Of a stretch of 64,000 bases of DNA, positions 1 through 10,396 are shown piece by piece. Under the pieces are notes generated by a model that was not told where the DNA came from, made no database searches, and was given only the letters and a program-made list of their open reading frames with translations. The first letter of the stretch is position 1; each line of letters begins with the position of its first letter. Source of the stretch: Phragmitibacter flavus (GTDB lineage: Bacteria; Verrucomicrobiota; Verrucomicrobiia; Verrucomicrobiales; Verrucomicrobiaceae); the NCBI RefSeq assembly GCF_005780165.1, contig NZ_VAUV01000011.1, positions 124,001 to 188,000 on the forward strand, read 5' to 3'. Position numbers and translations under genes: made by a program.

Positions 1-85
1 GCACCGCCTCCGACGCCTCGGCACGACGGTCAAATCGACGCAGTTCATCAACAAAAAAGGCGTCCGTGTAACGAATGATTTTCAT
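1..85 (-). CDS. hisD: Probable histidinol dehydrogenase, N-terminal fragment
   Basis: An open minus-strand frame starts at an ATG at 85 and runs off the left edge. It encodes about 28 residues beginning MKIIRYTDAFFVDEL and continuing with Arg/Ala/Glu-rich sequence. This resembles the usual start of histidinol dehydrogenase, which oxidises histidinol to histidine in two NAD-dependent steps. Only the N-terminus is visible, so none of the catalytic or zinc residues can be checked. The plus strand is also open to 100, but that reading looks less like a natural protein. The assignment rests on N-terminal resemblance only. Confidence 0.45.
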   Translation of the reverse strand, partial: MKIIRYTDAFFVDELRRFDRRAEASEAV

Positions 86-206
86 GCAGGAAATAGATAA
101 AACGAATGAACCCGCACCATAGAATCCCTTCCCCACCTTCGCAACCTCCCAATCAACCTTCCCAATTTCAGGTTGCCCCCCGAAACCCCAGCAGCTAACA
201 AAACCC

Positions 207-791
207 ATGGAACCCATCAGCGAACCAGCCGCCTCGACCCTCGTCGACCAAATCAAAACCTTCGCCACCGACAATCCCATCGTGGCCCTCATCGCCGGTC
301 TGATCCTCCTTCTCATCATCGGCTCCTATATTCTAAAGATCCTCAAAGCCGCCAAACACAACGCTGCCATCAGTGCCGCCGCCGCCCAGGTCCGCAAAGG
401 CGTCGCCCATCCCAAAGTCGGTCAGGCCGACATCATCCCCGGCTCCCGCAGCACCTGCGTCGAAATCATCAACGAGTCCAAAGCCACCTTCATCATCTCC
501 AGCGTCATCCTCATCCGCAACAAAACCGAATTCCCTCTCAAACTTGCCTACTCCGGCCGCATCTCCCCACCCCGCACCCTCCCTCCCATCACCAATATCC
601 ACAACGGCCCCGCTGAACTCAAACCCCAGGACATCTTCGTCTTCACCCACCCCACCAACGCCATCTTCATCCTCCAGGAAAAAGAATCCTTCCAGGTGGC
701 CTTCGACGTCAAATTCACCGCCGACGGCACCACCCAAAAACTCCGCATCCCCTCCGCCACCTTCAAAAAGAAACACCTCGAAAACTGGTGA
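207..791 (+). CDS. Hypothetical membrane-anchored protein
   Basis: This 194-residue protein has one strong hydrophobic helix at about residues 24-46 (starting NPIVALIAGLILLL). A soluble, probably beta-rich C-terminal domain of about 140 residues follows. I do not recognise the family. The short, uncharged N-terminus fits a single-pass anchor, but which side of the membrane the domain faces cannot be told. It stands alone between the probable divergent hisD and topB, 74 bases before the topB start. A long overlapping minus-strand frame is a GC-driven shadow. Coding quality is good; function is unknown. Confidence 0.8.
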   Translation: MEPISEPAASTLVDQIKTFATDNPIVALIAGLILLLIIGSYILKILKAAKHNAAISAAAAQVRKGVAHPKVGQADIIPGSRSTCVEIINESKATFIISSVILIRNKTEFPLKLAYSGRISPPRTLPPITNIHNGPAELKPQDIFVFTHPTNAIFILQEKESFQVAFDVKFTADGTTQKLRIPSATFKKKHLENW

Positions 792-865
792 TCGGCCCCC
801 ATTCGCCCACGACAATCAAACTCCCCATTTGACATTTCCCTAGGCAACGTGCCTTTGTGAGAAAC

Positions 866-3418
866 ATGTCGAAGTCCCTCATCATCGCCGAAAAGCCCAG
901 TGTTGCCGCCGATCTCGCCCGCGCCCTGGCCAAAGCCCCCGGCATGACCGCCTTCTCCAAAGACAAGGACTTCTACGAAAACGACACCCACGTCATCACC
1001 TCCGCCGTCGGCCACCTCCTCGAACAGGAAATGCCCATGAAAGACGGCAAAAAAATCGGCTGGGGATTCACCACCCTCCCCATCCTCCCCGAAAAATTCG
1101 ACCTCAAACCCATCGCCACCAGCGCCGACCGCTACCGCATCGTCGCCCGCCTCATCAAACGCAAGGACGTCACCGAAATCATCAACGCCTGTGATGCCGG
1201 CCGCGAAGGAGAACTCATCTTCCGCAACATCATCGAAGCCACCGGCGCCAAAAAACCCATCCGCCGCATGTGGATGCAGTCGATGACCAACAACTCCATC
1301 CTCGAAGCGTTTAAAAAACTGCGCTCCGACGACGAACTCCAGCCCCTCGCCGATGCCGCCAAATGCCGCAGCGAATCCGACTGGATCATCGGGATCAACA
1401 GCACCCGCGCCCTCACCGCCCTCAACTCCCGCCACGGCGGATTCCGCCTCACCCCCGTCGGCCGCGTCCAGACTCCGACCCTCACCATCCTCGCCAAACG
1501 CGAACGCGAAATCGCCGACTTCATTCCCCGCACTTATTACGAAGTCCACGCCGATTTCGAAGTCAAAGCCGGCCAATACCCTGGTCGCTGGCTCGACACC
1601 ACCTTCAAAAAAGACGAAACCGACGAACACAAAAAAGCCGAACGCCTCTGGGACATCGCCCAGGCCGAAGCCATCGTCGCTCGCTGCACCGGCAAAGACG
1701 CCATCGTCGAAGAGCAGACCAAACCCACCAAACAGATCGCCCCCCTACTCTACGATCTCACCTCCCTCCAGCGCGAAGCCAGCAACCGCTTCGGCTTCAG
1801 CGCCCGCCGCACCCTGCAAATCGCCCAGGCGCTCTACGAAAAATTCAAAGTCCTCACCTACCCAAGGACCGACTCTCGCTACCTCCCCAACGACTACATC
1901 GGCACCGCCACCGATGTCATCCGCGACTTCGCCAAACTCACCCCAGCCAAAGCCGGCAACTTCCCCACCGAGCTCATCCCCCACTGCGAAAAAATCCTCA
2001 AGGAAAACTGGGTCAAACCCAACCGACGCATCTTCGACAGCAGCAAAGTCAGTGATCACTTTGCCATCATCCCCACCGGCCAGGCCCCGCCCGCCGGCAT
2101 GGGCGATCCAGAAAGAAAGCTCTTCCCCCTCGTCACCCAGCGTTTCCTCGCCGTCTTCTCCCCCGCCGCTGAATTCGACGTCACCACGCGCTTCACCAAG
2201 ATCGACAACGACACCTTCAAATCCGACGGCAAAATCCTCCGCCACGCCGGCTGGCTCGCCATCTACGGCAAACAAGCCGCCAACGAACAAACCGGCGAAG
2301 AAGGCGGCAAAGTCCTCGTCCCCGTCACCCCCGGCGAACCTGCCAAAACCCTCGACCTCGACCTCCGCGAAGAATCCACCAAACCTCCCGCCCGCTTCAA
2401 CGAAGCCACCCTCCTCTCCACCATGGAAGGTGCCGGCAAACTCGTCGAAGACGAAGAACTCGCCGAAGCCATGAGCGAACGCGGACTCGGCACCCCGGCC
2501 ACACGCGCCGCCATCATCGAAGGCCTCATCATGGACAAATACATCGAGCGCGAAGGTCGTGACTTCATTGTCACCACCAAAGGCCTCGATCTCGTCGCCC
2601 AACTCACCGAACTCGGCGCCGAAACCCTCAGCTCCCCCGAACTCACCGGCCAGTGGGAATACAAACTCCGCCAGATGGAGTCCCGTCAGCTCGACCGACC
2701 CAGCTTCATGCGCGACATCCGGCAGCTCGCCGCCGACATCGTCGACAAATCCAAAGCCTTCGCCAAAGCGGCCAAGGAAAAACAATTCCCCGACTTCATC
2801 GCCTCCGATCCCGAATCCGGTGCCACCCGCTTCAAACAAACCCTCGACTTCTACGAAGCCCAGACCGATCAAAAACCCAAACTCCGCGTCTACAAAAGCG
2901 TCGCTGGCAAAACCCTCACCGACGAAGAAGTCCGCACCCTCATCGAGAAACGCCTTCTTCCTCCCCAAGACGGTTTCCGCAGCCGCATCGGCAAAGAATT
3001 CCGTGCCGGACTTGAGATCAAACCCGGCAGCGGCAAAGTCACCTTCGTCTTTGAAAAAGGCAGCGGCGATGTGGACGAAATCAACTGGGATGAAGTCCCC
3101 GTCCTCTGCCAGTGCCCCATCTGCAAAGACAACATTTACATATTGCCCGACGCCTACGCCTGCCGCACCAACGTTGAAAACAAACCCAAGTGCGCCGCCC
3201 GCCTTCCCCGCGAACTCTGCAAAAAACCCATCACCGAAGAGAACGCCCGCAAATTTTTCCTCGAGGGCAAAACCGGCCTCATTGAAGGCATGATCTCCAA
3301 AAAGAACCGTCCCTTCAGCGCCTTTTTGAACTTCAAGCCCAAAGACAAACGCATCCTCGGTTGGGAATTCCCCCCCCGCGAAGCCAAAAAGAAAGTCGCC
3401 AAAAAAGCCGCAGGTTAG
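866..3418 (+). CDS. topB: DNA topoisomerase III (type IA)
   Basis: This 850-residue type IA topoisomerase relaxes and decatenates DNA by single-strand passage. The TOPRIM start [18 protein letters not shown] and the acidic motif DAGREGE are present. The catalytic tyrosine lies in TYPRTDS, at about residue 332. A cysteine-rich region near 3106-3200 (CQCPIC and two later cysteines) looks like a zinc-ribbon tail, and the protein ends in a basic Lys/Ala stretch. A GTG at 857 is in frame, but the ATG at 866 gives the canonical family start. The stop lies two bases from that of the convergent P-loop gene. Confidence 0.95.
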   Translation: MSKSLIIAEKPSVAADLARALAKAPGMTAFSKDKDFYENDTHVITSAVGHLLEQEMPMKDGKKIGWGFTTLPILPEKFDLKPIATSADRYRIVARLIKRKDVTEIINACDAGREGELIFRNIIEATGAKKPIRRMWMQSMTNNSILEAFKKLRSDDELQPLADAAKCRSESDWIIGINSTRALTALNSRHGGFRLTPVGRVQTPTLTILAKREREIADFIPRTYYEVHADFEVKAGQYPGRWLDTTFKKDETDEHKKAERLWDIAQAEAIVARCTGKDAIVEEQTKPTKQIAPLLYDLTSLQREASNRFGFSARRTLQIAQALYEKFKVLTYPRTDSRYLPNDYIGTATDVIRDFAKLTPAKAGNFPTELIPHCEKILKENWVKPNRRIFDSSKVSDHFAIIPTGQAPPAGMGDPERKLFPLVTQRFLAVFSPAAEFDVTTRFTKIDNDTFKSDGKILRHAGWLAIYGKQAANEQTGEEGGKVLVPVTPGEPAKTLDLDLREESTKPPARFNEATLLSTMEGAGKLVEDEELAEAMSERGLGTPATRAAIIEGLIMDKYIEREGRDFIVTTKGLDLVAQLTELGAETLSSPELTGQWEYKLRQMESRQLDRPSFMRDIRQLAADIVDKSKAFAKAAKEKQFPDFIASDPESGATRFKQTLDFYEAQTDQKPKLRVYKSVAGKTLTDEEVRTLIEKRLLPPQDGFRSRIGKEFRAGLEIKPGSGKVTFVFEKGSGDVDEINWDEVPVLCQCPICKDNIYILPDAYACRTNVENKPKCAARLPRELCKKPITEENARKFFLEGKTGLIEGMISKKNRPFSAFLNFKPKDKRILGWEFPPREAKKKVAKKAAG

Positions 3419-3420
3419 AT

Positions 3421-3981
3421 TCAATCGACGACTTCATTTTGCTTCAGTGATTTCAACCATTTCTCGGCCTGCCTGGGATGGGTGAACTCCAGCCACTTCA
3501 CGTTATCAAACTGCCCGGATGATCTCAGCACGGCCAGTTCCCGTCGGCGCTTGCTGAACGTGGTGACCATCCACACCAAAATGGAATCCTTGGACATGAA
3601 CGATCCTCTGAATGACTCGCGGTTTCCATTCCAGAGTTCCTTCCTCAAAAAGACTCTGGCCACCGTGCGCCGCAATCCCTGACTGAACACTCGGGGGAAG
3701 CGGTAATTCAGCCACACAATCATCGTCGCTCGTTGCCATAAAACCTCGCGAACCAGCTTGTAATTCCCATCCGCCACCCAACGCTCCCCGCTTGCGCCTT
3801 TCCGCATCGTATCTTGAAAAATTTCCGGAAGCCTTGGCGTCCAATCAGGCCCCCAATACAACGCATCCAGTTCCATCCTCGGACACTTCAAAATATCTGC
3901 CAAACGATCCCCAAACGTGCTCTTGCCCGCACAACTGCATCCCACCACCACCACCCGCAAGACATCATCCACTTCTCTCAT
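3421..3981 (-). CDS. P-loop NTPase, adenylate-kinase/FlaR-like
   Basis: This 186-residue protein has a Walker A motif, GCSCAGKST, at about residues 14-22. It is preceded by a hydrophobic strand (LRVVVVG), followed by an acidic strand-turn (MELDALYW) and later by WVADGNY. This is the layout of small adenylate-kinase-like proteins annotated as topology modulation (FlaR-like) proteins, whose substrate is generally unknown. It probably acts in the cytosol. The gene is tail-to-tail with topB and its start overlaps the end of the upstream PEP-CTERM gene by 4 bases, so the two may be co-transcribed. Confidence 0.75.
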   Translation of the reverse strand: MREVDDVLRVVVVGCSCAGKSTFGDRLADILKCPRMELDALYWGPDWTPRLPEIFQDTMRKGASGERWVADGNYKLVREVLWQRATMIVWLNYRFPRVFSQGLRRTVARVFLRKELWNGNRESFRGSFMSKDSILVWMVTTFSKRRRELAVLRSSGQFDNVKWLEFTHPRQAEKWLKSLKQNEVVD

Positions 3982-4913
3982 CGACGGCGGCGCAAGAACA
4001 CTCCACTCAATCCGATCATCATCAACAATCCACGACCCGGCTCCGGGATCGGCAATACACTGACAAGTGAATCGCCATACCGGAACTCATCAAACACCCC
4101 GTTCGCCACCGCGAGGAAATGCAGATACAGATCGTCATTGAATCCGTTGAACGCCGTTGTGGTCGCTGCGGTATTTGCCCGACCATAAATTTGCCCTGCT
4201 CCCGTGCCAACCGTGGTCGATGGATTATCCAAATAGAGTTCCCAATTTGGCTGCAACAACATGTTGGCAAACTGAGCCTCGGTCAGCACAAACAGTGACC
4301 CCACGCCCGTCACTCCACCACCCAAGGTCGTCCCCACATTCGTGAAACGGCTGATCATCAGGTAAGTGGTGCTGGCGACCAGCGGCGAATTCGTCGTGGT
4401 GACCGTCCCCCCATATCCCACCGCAGGGTTCAGCGACGTCGCATTGCGCGTGTCAGCATCCGAAAAGAAATGCGAATTTAAACTGCTGTTGAAAGCCTCG
4501 GAGACCCTCGTCTGCACTCCATTGCCGCCCAAGTCCGATCCCACGGAAGTAATGTTTACAAGATAACTGCCATACAGAGTCCCGGTGAAAGACGAGGTCG
4601 TCCCCGGGTTTCCATTCAGATCCAACTTCGTAGAAAGATAAGTCGCATTGGCCGCATCATATGCCACCGCCCCACCACTCGTTTGCAAAGCCCCGAAAGT
4701 CAGCCCCGCCGCATTTCTCCAGTTTGTCGCCCGATAGGCAATCGTCTTGTCCAATCCCAGCGTGTTCGCATTTGGAACCGGTGTTCCAATCACCGCTCCT
4801 GCCGCTCCATATCCATCGAACCCTTCATAAACCAAAAGCGCTGCTTCAGCCTGGCCCAAGACCAGCACTGTCGCCAGACATGTCAAAAATTTTGGATGCA
4901 TCCCCCTGATCAT
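3978..4913 (-). CDS. PEP-CTERM exported protein
   Basis: This is a secreted protein of about 311 residues. A signal peptide (MHPKFLTCLATVLVLGQAEA) is followed by a Gly/Thr/Asn-rich, probably beta-rich domain beginning LLVYEGFDGYG. The C-terminus is a classic sorting signal: PEPGR, a hydrophobic helix and RRRR. PEP-CTERM proteins are exported and processed by an exosortase, typically for the surface or extracellular matrix. In-frame ATGs occur at 4949, 4913 and 4901; the two shorter forms keep a compact signal peptide. No exosortase gene is in this window. The binding target is unknown. Confidence 0.82.
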   Translation of the reverse strand: MIRGMHPKFLTCLATVLVLGQAEAALLVYEGFDGYGAAGAVIGTPVPNANTLGLDKTIAYRATNWRNAAGLTFGALQTSGGAVAYDAANATYLSTKLDLNGNPGTTSSFTGTLYGSYLVNITSVGSDLGGNGVQTRVSEAFNSSLNSHFFSDADTRNATSLNPAVGYGGTVTTTNSPLVASTTYLMISRFTNVGTTLGGGVTGVGSLFVLTEAQFANMLLQPNWELYLDNPSTTVGTGAGQIYGRANTAATTTAFNGFNDDLYLHFLAVANGVFDEFRYGDSLVSVLPIPEPGRGLLMMIGLSGVFLRRRR

Positions 4914-5011
4914 AAAAGTCCCACGTAAGGAAATCCACCATTCTTTCAACCTCCACTCGCTGCAAACTCACCCTTGCACACCCGCCACCTATTCCCGAAA
5001 GTGAGACCAGC

Positions 5012-6286
5012 ATGACCCACCTCTATCGCAACGCGCAAATCGCCTCCGAAGATAACCGCGAACTCCTCATTGCCGACCTCCTCGTCGAAAACGGAAAAAT
5101 CACCCGCCTCGCCCCCAACCTCTCCACTCCTGAAGGAATCAGTTCCACCGACTGCACCGGTAAAATCCTCCTCCCCGCCCTCTACGACATCCACGTTCAC
5201 GCCCGCGAACCCGGTCAGGAACAAAAAGAAAACATCCTCACCTGCAGCGAAGCCGCCATCAACGGAGGCATCACCGGCTTCTGCATGATGCCCAACACCT
5301 CCCCCGCCATCGACAATGCGGGCGTCGTCAAAACCGTCCTCGAATCCGCCCGCGCCACCCGACTCAAACTGCACACCAGCGGCGCCATCACCAAAGGCCG
5401 TGAAGGCAAGGAACTCGCCGCCATCGGCGCCATGAAAAATGCCGGCATCGTCATGATCACTGACGACGGCTACCCGGTCGCCAACCCCGTCGTGCTGCGT
5501 CGCGCCATGGAATATGCCCGCGACTTCGGCCTCATCATCGCCAGCCATTGCGAAACCATGGAACTCTCCGGCAAAGGCTCCATGCATGAAGGCGAAGTCA
5601 GCTACTCGCTCGGCCTCGAAGGCATCCCCGCCATCAGCGAGGAAATCAGCATCGCCCGCGACATCCAAATTGCCCAATACACCGGAGCCCACCTCCACAT
5701 CCAGCACGTCACCACCGCCCGGGGAATGGAAATCATCCGCCGCGCCAAAAACGACGGTGTCAAAGTGACCTGCGAAGTCGCCCCCCATCACCTCATTTTC
5801 AATCATCACCACATCGGCGACTACGACACCCATTACAAAATGAATCCCCCCCTCCGCACCCCGGAGGACAACGCCCTGCTTCTGCAAGGCCTCATCGACG
5901 GTATCTTCGACGTCATCGCCACCGACCACGCCCCCCACACGCCTTTCGAGAAAAACAACGACTTCGCCACCGCCCCCTTCGGCATCACCGGACTCGAAAC
6001 CGCCCTCCCCTCCCTCTACCACCACTTCATCTCCCAAGGCACCCTGAGCTGGGACCTCATCGTCAAACGCTACTCCGCCGAACCCCGCCGCCTCATCGGT
6101 CTCGCCCCCGTTCCCATTGTCGAAAAGGCCCTCGCCAACTTCATCATCTTCGATCCCAACGCCACCACCACCTTCTCCACCGACTTCATGAAGTCCCGCA
6201 GTCAGAACACCCCCTTCCTCAATCAAACCCTCAACGGCCGCATCACCACCGTCCTCTCCGAAGGCGAACTCCTCCTCAGTCGCTAA
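5012..6286 (+). CDS. pyrC: Dihydroorotase
   Basis: This 424-residue amidohydrolase catalyses the reversible cyclisation of carbamoyl-aspartate to dihydroorotate in pyrimidine synthesis. Metal-binding motifs are visible in order: DIHVHAREPG near residues 58-67, ASHCET, HIQHVTTARG and ATDHAPHTPF. The length and motifs fit class I (multifunctional-complex type) dihydroorotase. The ATG at 5012 gives a normal start MTHLYRNAQI. pyrF follows after 39 bases on the same strand, making a probable pyrimidine operon. The intervening bases hold a heptamer repeat. Confidence 0.93.
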   Translation: MTHLYRNAQIASEDNRELLIADLLVENGKITRLAPNLSTPEGISSTDCTGKILLPALYDIHVHAREPGQEQKENILTCSEAAINGGITGFCMMPNTSPAIDNAGVVKTVLESARATRLKLHTSGAITKGREGKELAAIGAMKNAGIVMITDDGYPVANPVVLRRAMEYARDFGLIIASHCETMELSGKGSMHEGEVSYSLGLEGIPAISEEISIARDIQIAQYTGAHLHIQHVTTARGMEIIRRAKNDGVKVTCEVAPHHLIFNHHHIGDYDTHYKMNPPLRTPEDNALLLQGLIDGIFDVIATDHAPHTPFEKNNDFATAPFGITGLETALPSLYHHFISQGTLSWDLIVKRYSAEPRRLIGLAPVPIVEKALANFIIFDPNATTTFSTDFMKSRSQNTPFLNQTLNGRITTVLSEGELLLSR

Positions 6287-6290
6287 ATTC

Positions 6291-6311
6291 ATAAATCATA
6301 AATCATAAATC
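6291..6311 (+). repeat. Heptamer array (ATAAATC)x3
   Basis: Three perfect tandem copies of ATAAATC fill most of the pyrC-pyrF gap and end 14 bases before the pyrF ATG. The array is AT-rich, unlike its surroundings. Its unit length matches the other seven-base arrays in this window. Confidence 0.85.
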
Positions 6312-6325
6312 ATCATTCCCTTTAG

Positions 6326-7081
6326 ATGACCTACCTCGACAAACTCAACACCCGCATCGCTGCCACCAACTCCCACCTCTGCGTCGGTCTCGACGTCCGG
6401 GCCAACACCGTCAGCGAGGCCCGCGACCTCATCCTGAAAGTCATCGAAGAAACCGCTCCCTACACTGCCGCCTACAAACCCAACGCCGCCTACTTCGAAG
6501 CTCTCGGCTGGCAGGGCATGCAACTTCTCGAAGAACTGCGCGACCTCATCCCGACCGAGATCCCCATCGTCCTCGACGTCAAACGCGGGGACATCGGCGA
6601 AACCCAGCGTTACTACGCCAAAGCCTGCTACGACATCATCCGCGCCGACGCCGTGACATTGAACCCCTTCATGGGCCGCGACACCCTTGAGCCCTTCCTC
6701 GAATACACCGACAAAGGTTTCTACCTGCTCTGCGTCACCTCCAACCCCGGTGCCGCCGATATCGAGCTCCAAAAAACCACCATCGGAAACCGCCACATCT
6801 TTGAACTCGTCTGCGACATGCTCCAAGGTCAGTCGCAAGGCGGACTCGTCCTCGGCCTCACCAACGCGGCCGCCGACACTTTATCCCTCATCCCAGACGT
6901 CCCCCTGCTCATCCCCGGTCTCGGAGCCCAAGGCGGCGACCTCAATGCCCTTCAGGCAACCCCCCGCCATGCCCCGCCTCTGATCAACGTTTCCCGCGGC
7001 ATCCTCTACGCCGAACCCGAGAAAAGCTTTACCGACAAAGCCCAACATTGGTCTCAACTTATCCAAAAGGCATCGGCCTGA
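6326..7081 (+). CDS. pyrF: Orotidine 5'-phosphate decarboxylase
   Basis: This 251-residue TIM-barrel enzyme decarboxylates OMP to UMP, the last step of de novo UMP synthesis. The signature VLDVKRGDIGETQ, carrying the catalytic Asp/Lys array, is near residues 78-90. NPFMGRDTLEPF and the phosphate-binding loop LIPGLGAQGGD are also present. The length and motifs match the type 2 family. It lies downstream of pyrC, so the last and third steps of the pathway are paired. Other pyr genes are not in the window. Confidence 0.95.
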   Translation: MTYLDKLNTRIAATNSHLCVGLDVRANTVSEARDLILKVIEETAPYTAAYKPNAAYFEALGWQGMQLLEELRDLIPTEIPIVLDVKRGDIGETQRYYAKACYDIIRADAVTLNPFMGRDTLEPFLEYTDKGFYLLCVTSNPGAADIELQKTTIGNRHIFELVCDMLQGQSQGGLVLGLTNAAADTLSLIPDVPLLIPGLGAQGGDLNALQATPRHAPPLINVSRGILYAEPEKSFTDKAQHWSQLIQKASA

Positions 7082-7155
7082 CACGTTCTAAAGTCACCCG
7101 CAGGGCTGCAAAAGCTTGACCCGACACTACGCTTGGTAAAAACTTGCCCTCCACC

Positions 7156-8748
7156 ATGAAACCATCCTCCAAAACCTTCATGGCAGCGGCCTTCCTCTGC
7201 ACCTTGTTTCCCTCGTCATCAGTCACTGCTGCCACCTTCGTTTGGGATGGTGGCGGAGGTGCCGACACCAACTGGTCAAACAATCTCAACTGGGTGGACG
7301 ATCTTCTTCCCACAAGCGCCGCAGACACCCTCATCCGATTCGGTGGAACCGCAGGAAACAGGGTCCAAAACATCAGCACCCCCTTCGTCCTCAACCGACT
7401 TGAATTTCTCACCGCAGGCTCCCCCGAATCGGCCATCACCACCTCGGGCAATCAGTTGCAATTCTCCGGTGCGGATGCCCTCGTCTTCAGCACCCGCAAC
7501 GCCACCGGGGCGATTGGCAACGCCATCCACCTGGGCACCGGCACCAACCTGAGTTTTCACGTCACCACGTTCGGAGTCAATCTCAACGGGATCATCACTG
7601 GCGAAGGTGGCATCACCAAACTCGCCCATGCAGGCGGCGTCACCCTCACCAACTCTGGAAACACCTTCAGCGGCGGCATCGTTTATAATGGATTCAGCGG
7701 AGCCACGAGTTGGAACCATTTCGTGGTCTCTGCCAGCGGAGCGATGGGCACGGGTTTACTCCAAATCAACGGCGGTGCCACCGGAGTCTGGAACGGAACG
7801 GCAGGACACCAACCCGGCGGCGTCATCTTTCGCGGGACCACCAGTCACAACAACAACATTCGCCTGCTGACCAATTCCCCCATCTACGCTGAGCTTCCCA
7901 ATTCCAGCAGCACCACCACCAACGTCACCCTCAACGGCAATATCGACGGTCAGACTCACACCTTGTTTCTGCGTGGTCGTGGTCAAGGCAACATCGTTGG
8001 CAACTACACCTCCACGGGGGGCTTAAACAAGATGGACGCCAACATGTGGACCCTTTCCGGCACCAATGTCTACAGCGGAGCTACTGACGTTTCCCGCACT
8101 GCCGTCAATGAGGCCACCGTTGCAGGCCCCGTTCACAGCACCCTCAACGTCAACGGCTCCATCAGCGGCACCTCCTCCATCACCGTCAACACCGCCGCCG
8201 TGCTCGCCGGCATCGGCAGTATCACCACCCAAGGCTCTGGAGCCGGTCAAACCCTGATCAAAACCGGGGGTTTCCTTGCCCCTGGCAACGCCCTCACCAA
8301 CAAAACCGGCACCCTGACCCTCACCGCCCAGCTTGCTTTTGAAACGGGTTCATTTTGGGAGCTCAATCTCTCTGGCACCAGCCACAGCACCCTCTCGCTT
8401 GATGGCTCGCTCAATCTGACTGGTGCCACCCTCGTGGCCGGCAGCACGTTTGCCCCCATCAACGACACGCAATATTGGCTGCTTGACCACGACGATGCTT
8501 CCACGCGAACCGGTATGTTCTCCAACTTTGTCGCCACGGCTCCTGTCGGCAGCTATGTGGATGCCAACGGTCATTTCGTATTGAACGGAATCACCTTCGC
8601 CGCCTATCTCAACGCCAATTTCGGCACCGGTGCCACTTCAGGAGGCAATGATATCCTTCTCTACGCCGTCCCGGAACCCTCCCGCAACCTGCTTGGTTTG
8701 ATCGCGCTTGCCGCCTGTGTTCTCAAACGCAAAAGAGCCAGGGCCTGA
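7156..8748 (+). CDS. Autotransporter-repeat PEP-CTERM exported protein
   Basis: This protein is about 530 residues long. The signal peptide MKPSSKTFMAAAFLCTLFP leads into FVWDGGGGADTNWSNNLNW, the typical start of Verrucomicrobiota proteins with autotransporter-associated beta-strand repeats. The body is Gly/Thr/Asn-rich with motifs such as GGITKLAHAG and WTLSGTNVYSGAT. It ends in VPEPSR, a hydrophobic helix and KRKRAR, a PEP-CTERM sorting signal. It is probably displayed at or released from the surface as a right-handed beta-helix. No typical autotransporter barrel is present. The ATG at 7156 is preferred over an in-frame TTG at 7144. Confidence 0.85.
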   Translation: MKPSSKTFMAAAFLCTLFPSSSVTAATFVWDGGGGADTNWSNNLNWVDDLLPTSAADTLIRFGGTAGNRVQNISTPFVLNRLEFLTAGSPESAITTSGNQLQFSGADALVFSTRNATGAIGNAIHLGTGTNLSFHVTTFGVNLNGIITGEGGITKLAHAGGVTLTNSGNTFSGGIVYNGFSGATSWNHFVVSASGAMGTGLLQINGGATGVWNGTAGHQPGGVIFRGTTSHNNNIRLLTNSPIYAELPNSSSTTTNVTLNGNIDGQTHTLFLRGRGQGNIVGNYTSTGGLNKMDANMWTLSGTNVYSGATDVSRTAVNEATVAGPVHSTLNVNGSISGTSSITVNTAAVLAGIGSITTQGSGAGQTLIKTGGFLAPGNALTNKTGTLTLTAQLAFETGSFWELNLSGTSHSTLSLDGSLNLTGATLVAGSTFAPINDTQYWLLDHDDASTRTGMFSNFVATAPVGSYVDANGHFVLNGITFAAYLNANFGTGATSGGNDILLYAVPEPSRNLLGLIALAACVLKRKRARA

Positions 8749-8814
8749 CCTTTTCCTCAATCGTCCATTCCATCAAAAAATTTTCAAATTGCACATCACT
8801 CTCATCCATCCTCT

Positions 8815-9804
8815 ATGAAATCACCCATCACCGTCGCCGTCACCGGAGCCGCAGGTCAAATCGGCTACTCCCTCCTTTTCCGCATCGCATCCGGCTCGAT
8901 GTTCGGACCCGACCAGCCCGTCGCCCTGCGCCTCATTGAAATCGAGCCCGCCCTTCCCACTTTGAATGGCGTCGTCATGGAACTCGACGACTGCGCCTTC
9001 CCCCTCCTCCACAGCATCACCCCCACCGCCGATCTCAACGAAGGGTTCAGCGGCGTCAACTGGGCCCTGCTCGTCGGCAGCGTCCCGCGCAAAGCCGGGA
9101 TGGAACGTAAGGACCTGCTCAGCATCAACGGCAAAATCTTCACCGGTCAAGGTCAGGCCATCGAGAAAAATGCCGCCAGTGACGTGCGCGTCGTCGTCGT
9201 CGGCAACCCCTGCAACACCAATTGCCTCATCGCCAAATCCAACGCCCCCGGCATCCCTTCCGAACGCTGGTTCGCCATGACCCGACTCGACGAAAACCGC
9301 GCCAAATCGCAACTCGCCGCCAAAGCCGGGGTCCACAACACCGCCGTCACCAATCTCACCATCTGGGGCAACCATTCCGCCACCCAATACCCCGACTTCA
9401 CCAACGCCAAAATCAACGGCAAATCCGTCACGGATGTCATCAGCGACCAGGCCTGGCTCGAAGGCGAATTCATCAGCACCGTGCAACAACGTGGTGCCGC
9501 CATCATCAAAGCCCGCGGTTCCTCCTCTGCCGCCAGCGCCGCCAACGCCGTGGTCGACACCGTCAAATCACTGACCACTCCCACTCCCGCAGGTGACTGG
9601 ACCAGCGTCGCCGTGTGGTCCGACGGCAGCTATGGCGTGGAAAAAGATCTCATCACCAGCTTCCCCATCCGCACCACCGACGGCACATCCTGGGAGATCG
9701 TTCAGGACCTCCCCGTGAATGAATTCAGCCAGTCGAGAATCGACGCGACCATCAACGAACTCAAAGAAGAACGCGATGCCGTCAAAGAGCTTGGCTTGAT
9801 CTAA
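8815..9804 (+). CDS. mdh: Malate dehydrogenase
   Basis: This 329-residue NAD-dependent enzyme interconverts malate and oxaloacetate in the TCA cycle. The dinucleotide-binding start [19 protein letters not shown], the substrate loop [24 protein letters not shown] and the catalytic IWGNHS histidine are all visible. These motifs fit the cytosolic-type (type 2) bacterial MDH. The gene is monocistronic. It is followed at once by a strong hairpin with a T-run, and its convergent neighbour is a cupin gene. Confidence 0.95.
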   Translation: MKSPITVAVTGAAGQIGYSLLFRIASGSMFGPDQPVALRLIEIEPALPTLNGVVMELDDCAFPLLHSITPTADLNEGFSGVNWALLVGSVPRKAGMERKDLLSINGKIFTGQGQAIEKNAASDVRVVVVGNPCNTNCLIAKSNAPGIPSERWFAMTRLDENRAKSQLAAKAGVHNTAVTNLTIWGNHSATQYPDFTNAKINGKSVTDVISDQAWLEGEFISTVQQRGAAIIKARGSSSAASAANAVVDTVKSLTTPTPAGDWTSVAVWSDGSYGVEKDLITSFPIRTTDGTSWEIVQDLPVNEFSQSRIDATINELKEERDAVKELGLI

Positions 9805-9843
9805 AAAAGAGACCATCCGCATCAGCCCAGGTCCGCCTGCAGA

Positions 9844-9874
9844 CGAACGATCAATCCCGGTCGTTCGTTTTTTT
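9844..9874 (+). terminator. Rho-independent terminator after mdh
   Basis: The inverted repeat CGAACGA (9844-9850) / TCGTTCG (9861-9867) is followed by seven T residues (9868-9874). The T-run reaches the last bases of the convergent cupin gene, so this probably terminates mdh. Confidence 0.8.
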
Positions 9875-10325
9875 AGTCCTGCACAAAGTGGATGCCATGC
9901 TCACCCGCGATCTCGATGATGCGGCCCATGTCAGGACCTGAAGGAGCCGCAAATTCCACCGCACAGCGTCCCATAAAATTTTCAAACCCAGAGGGTGCCG
10001 TGGTAATCAACATGTGCAGCGGTTCATCACCCGTATTTTTAAATGCGTGCACCACGCCACGAGGAATATAAACCCTGCTCCCCGCTCCCACTTCCGTCCA
10101 CTTGCCTTCCCGGTAGAAACTCACCGTGCCCATCTGCACATAAAACCACTCCTCTTCGTTGGTGTGATAGTGCAGGGGTGGACCAACACCCGGCGGGGTG
10201 ATCTCCAGCCACTGCGTAAACCGACCATCCGTTTCCTCTCCGGTGAGATAGAAGTGAAGTTCCTCACCAAAAGCACGCACTACGTTTGGGGCAGAGGTCA
10301 GGTTTAGATTAATGGCAGCGTCCAT
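9873..10325 (-). CDS. Cupin-domain protein
   Basis: This small protein of about 150 residues has a single cupin fold. Motif 1 is GPPLHYHTNEEEWFYVQMG and motif 2 is PRGVVHAFKNTGDEP. The histidines and glutamate fit a metal-binding site. Similar stand-alone cupins act as isomerases, dioxygenases or sugar-binding proteins, so the substrate cannot be assigned. The ATG at 10325 gives MDAAINLNLTSAPN; an in-frame GTG at 10346 would add seven residues. It ends inside the mdh terminator region. Confidence 0.8.
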   Translation of the reverse strand: MDAAINLNLTSAPNVVRAFGEELHFYLTGEETDGRFTQWLEITPPGVGPPLHYHTNEEEWFYVQMGTVSFYREGKWTEVGAGSRVYIPRGVVHAFKNTGDEPLHMLITTAPSGFENFMGRCAVEFAAPSGPDMGRIIEIAGEHGIHFVQD

Positions 10326-10396
10326 GATCGTCTTTTGTGTCGCCACCCGCCTTATCTCATGGGGTCGTCATTGCAAGCATCAGTCGCCCTAAATTA

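Noticed and set aside
2-100. Plus-strand open frame at the left edge
   Set aside because: The opposite strand gives a more natural protein start that resembles histidinol dehydrogenase; the plus reading is treated as a shadow.
7116-7142. TTGACC and TAAAAA as a promoter before the 7156 gene
   Set aside because: The spacing is short (15 bases) and the site is only about 13 bases from the start codon.
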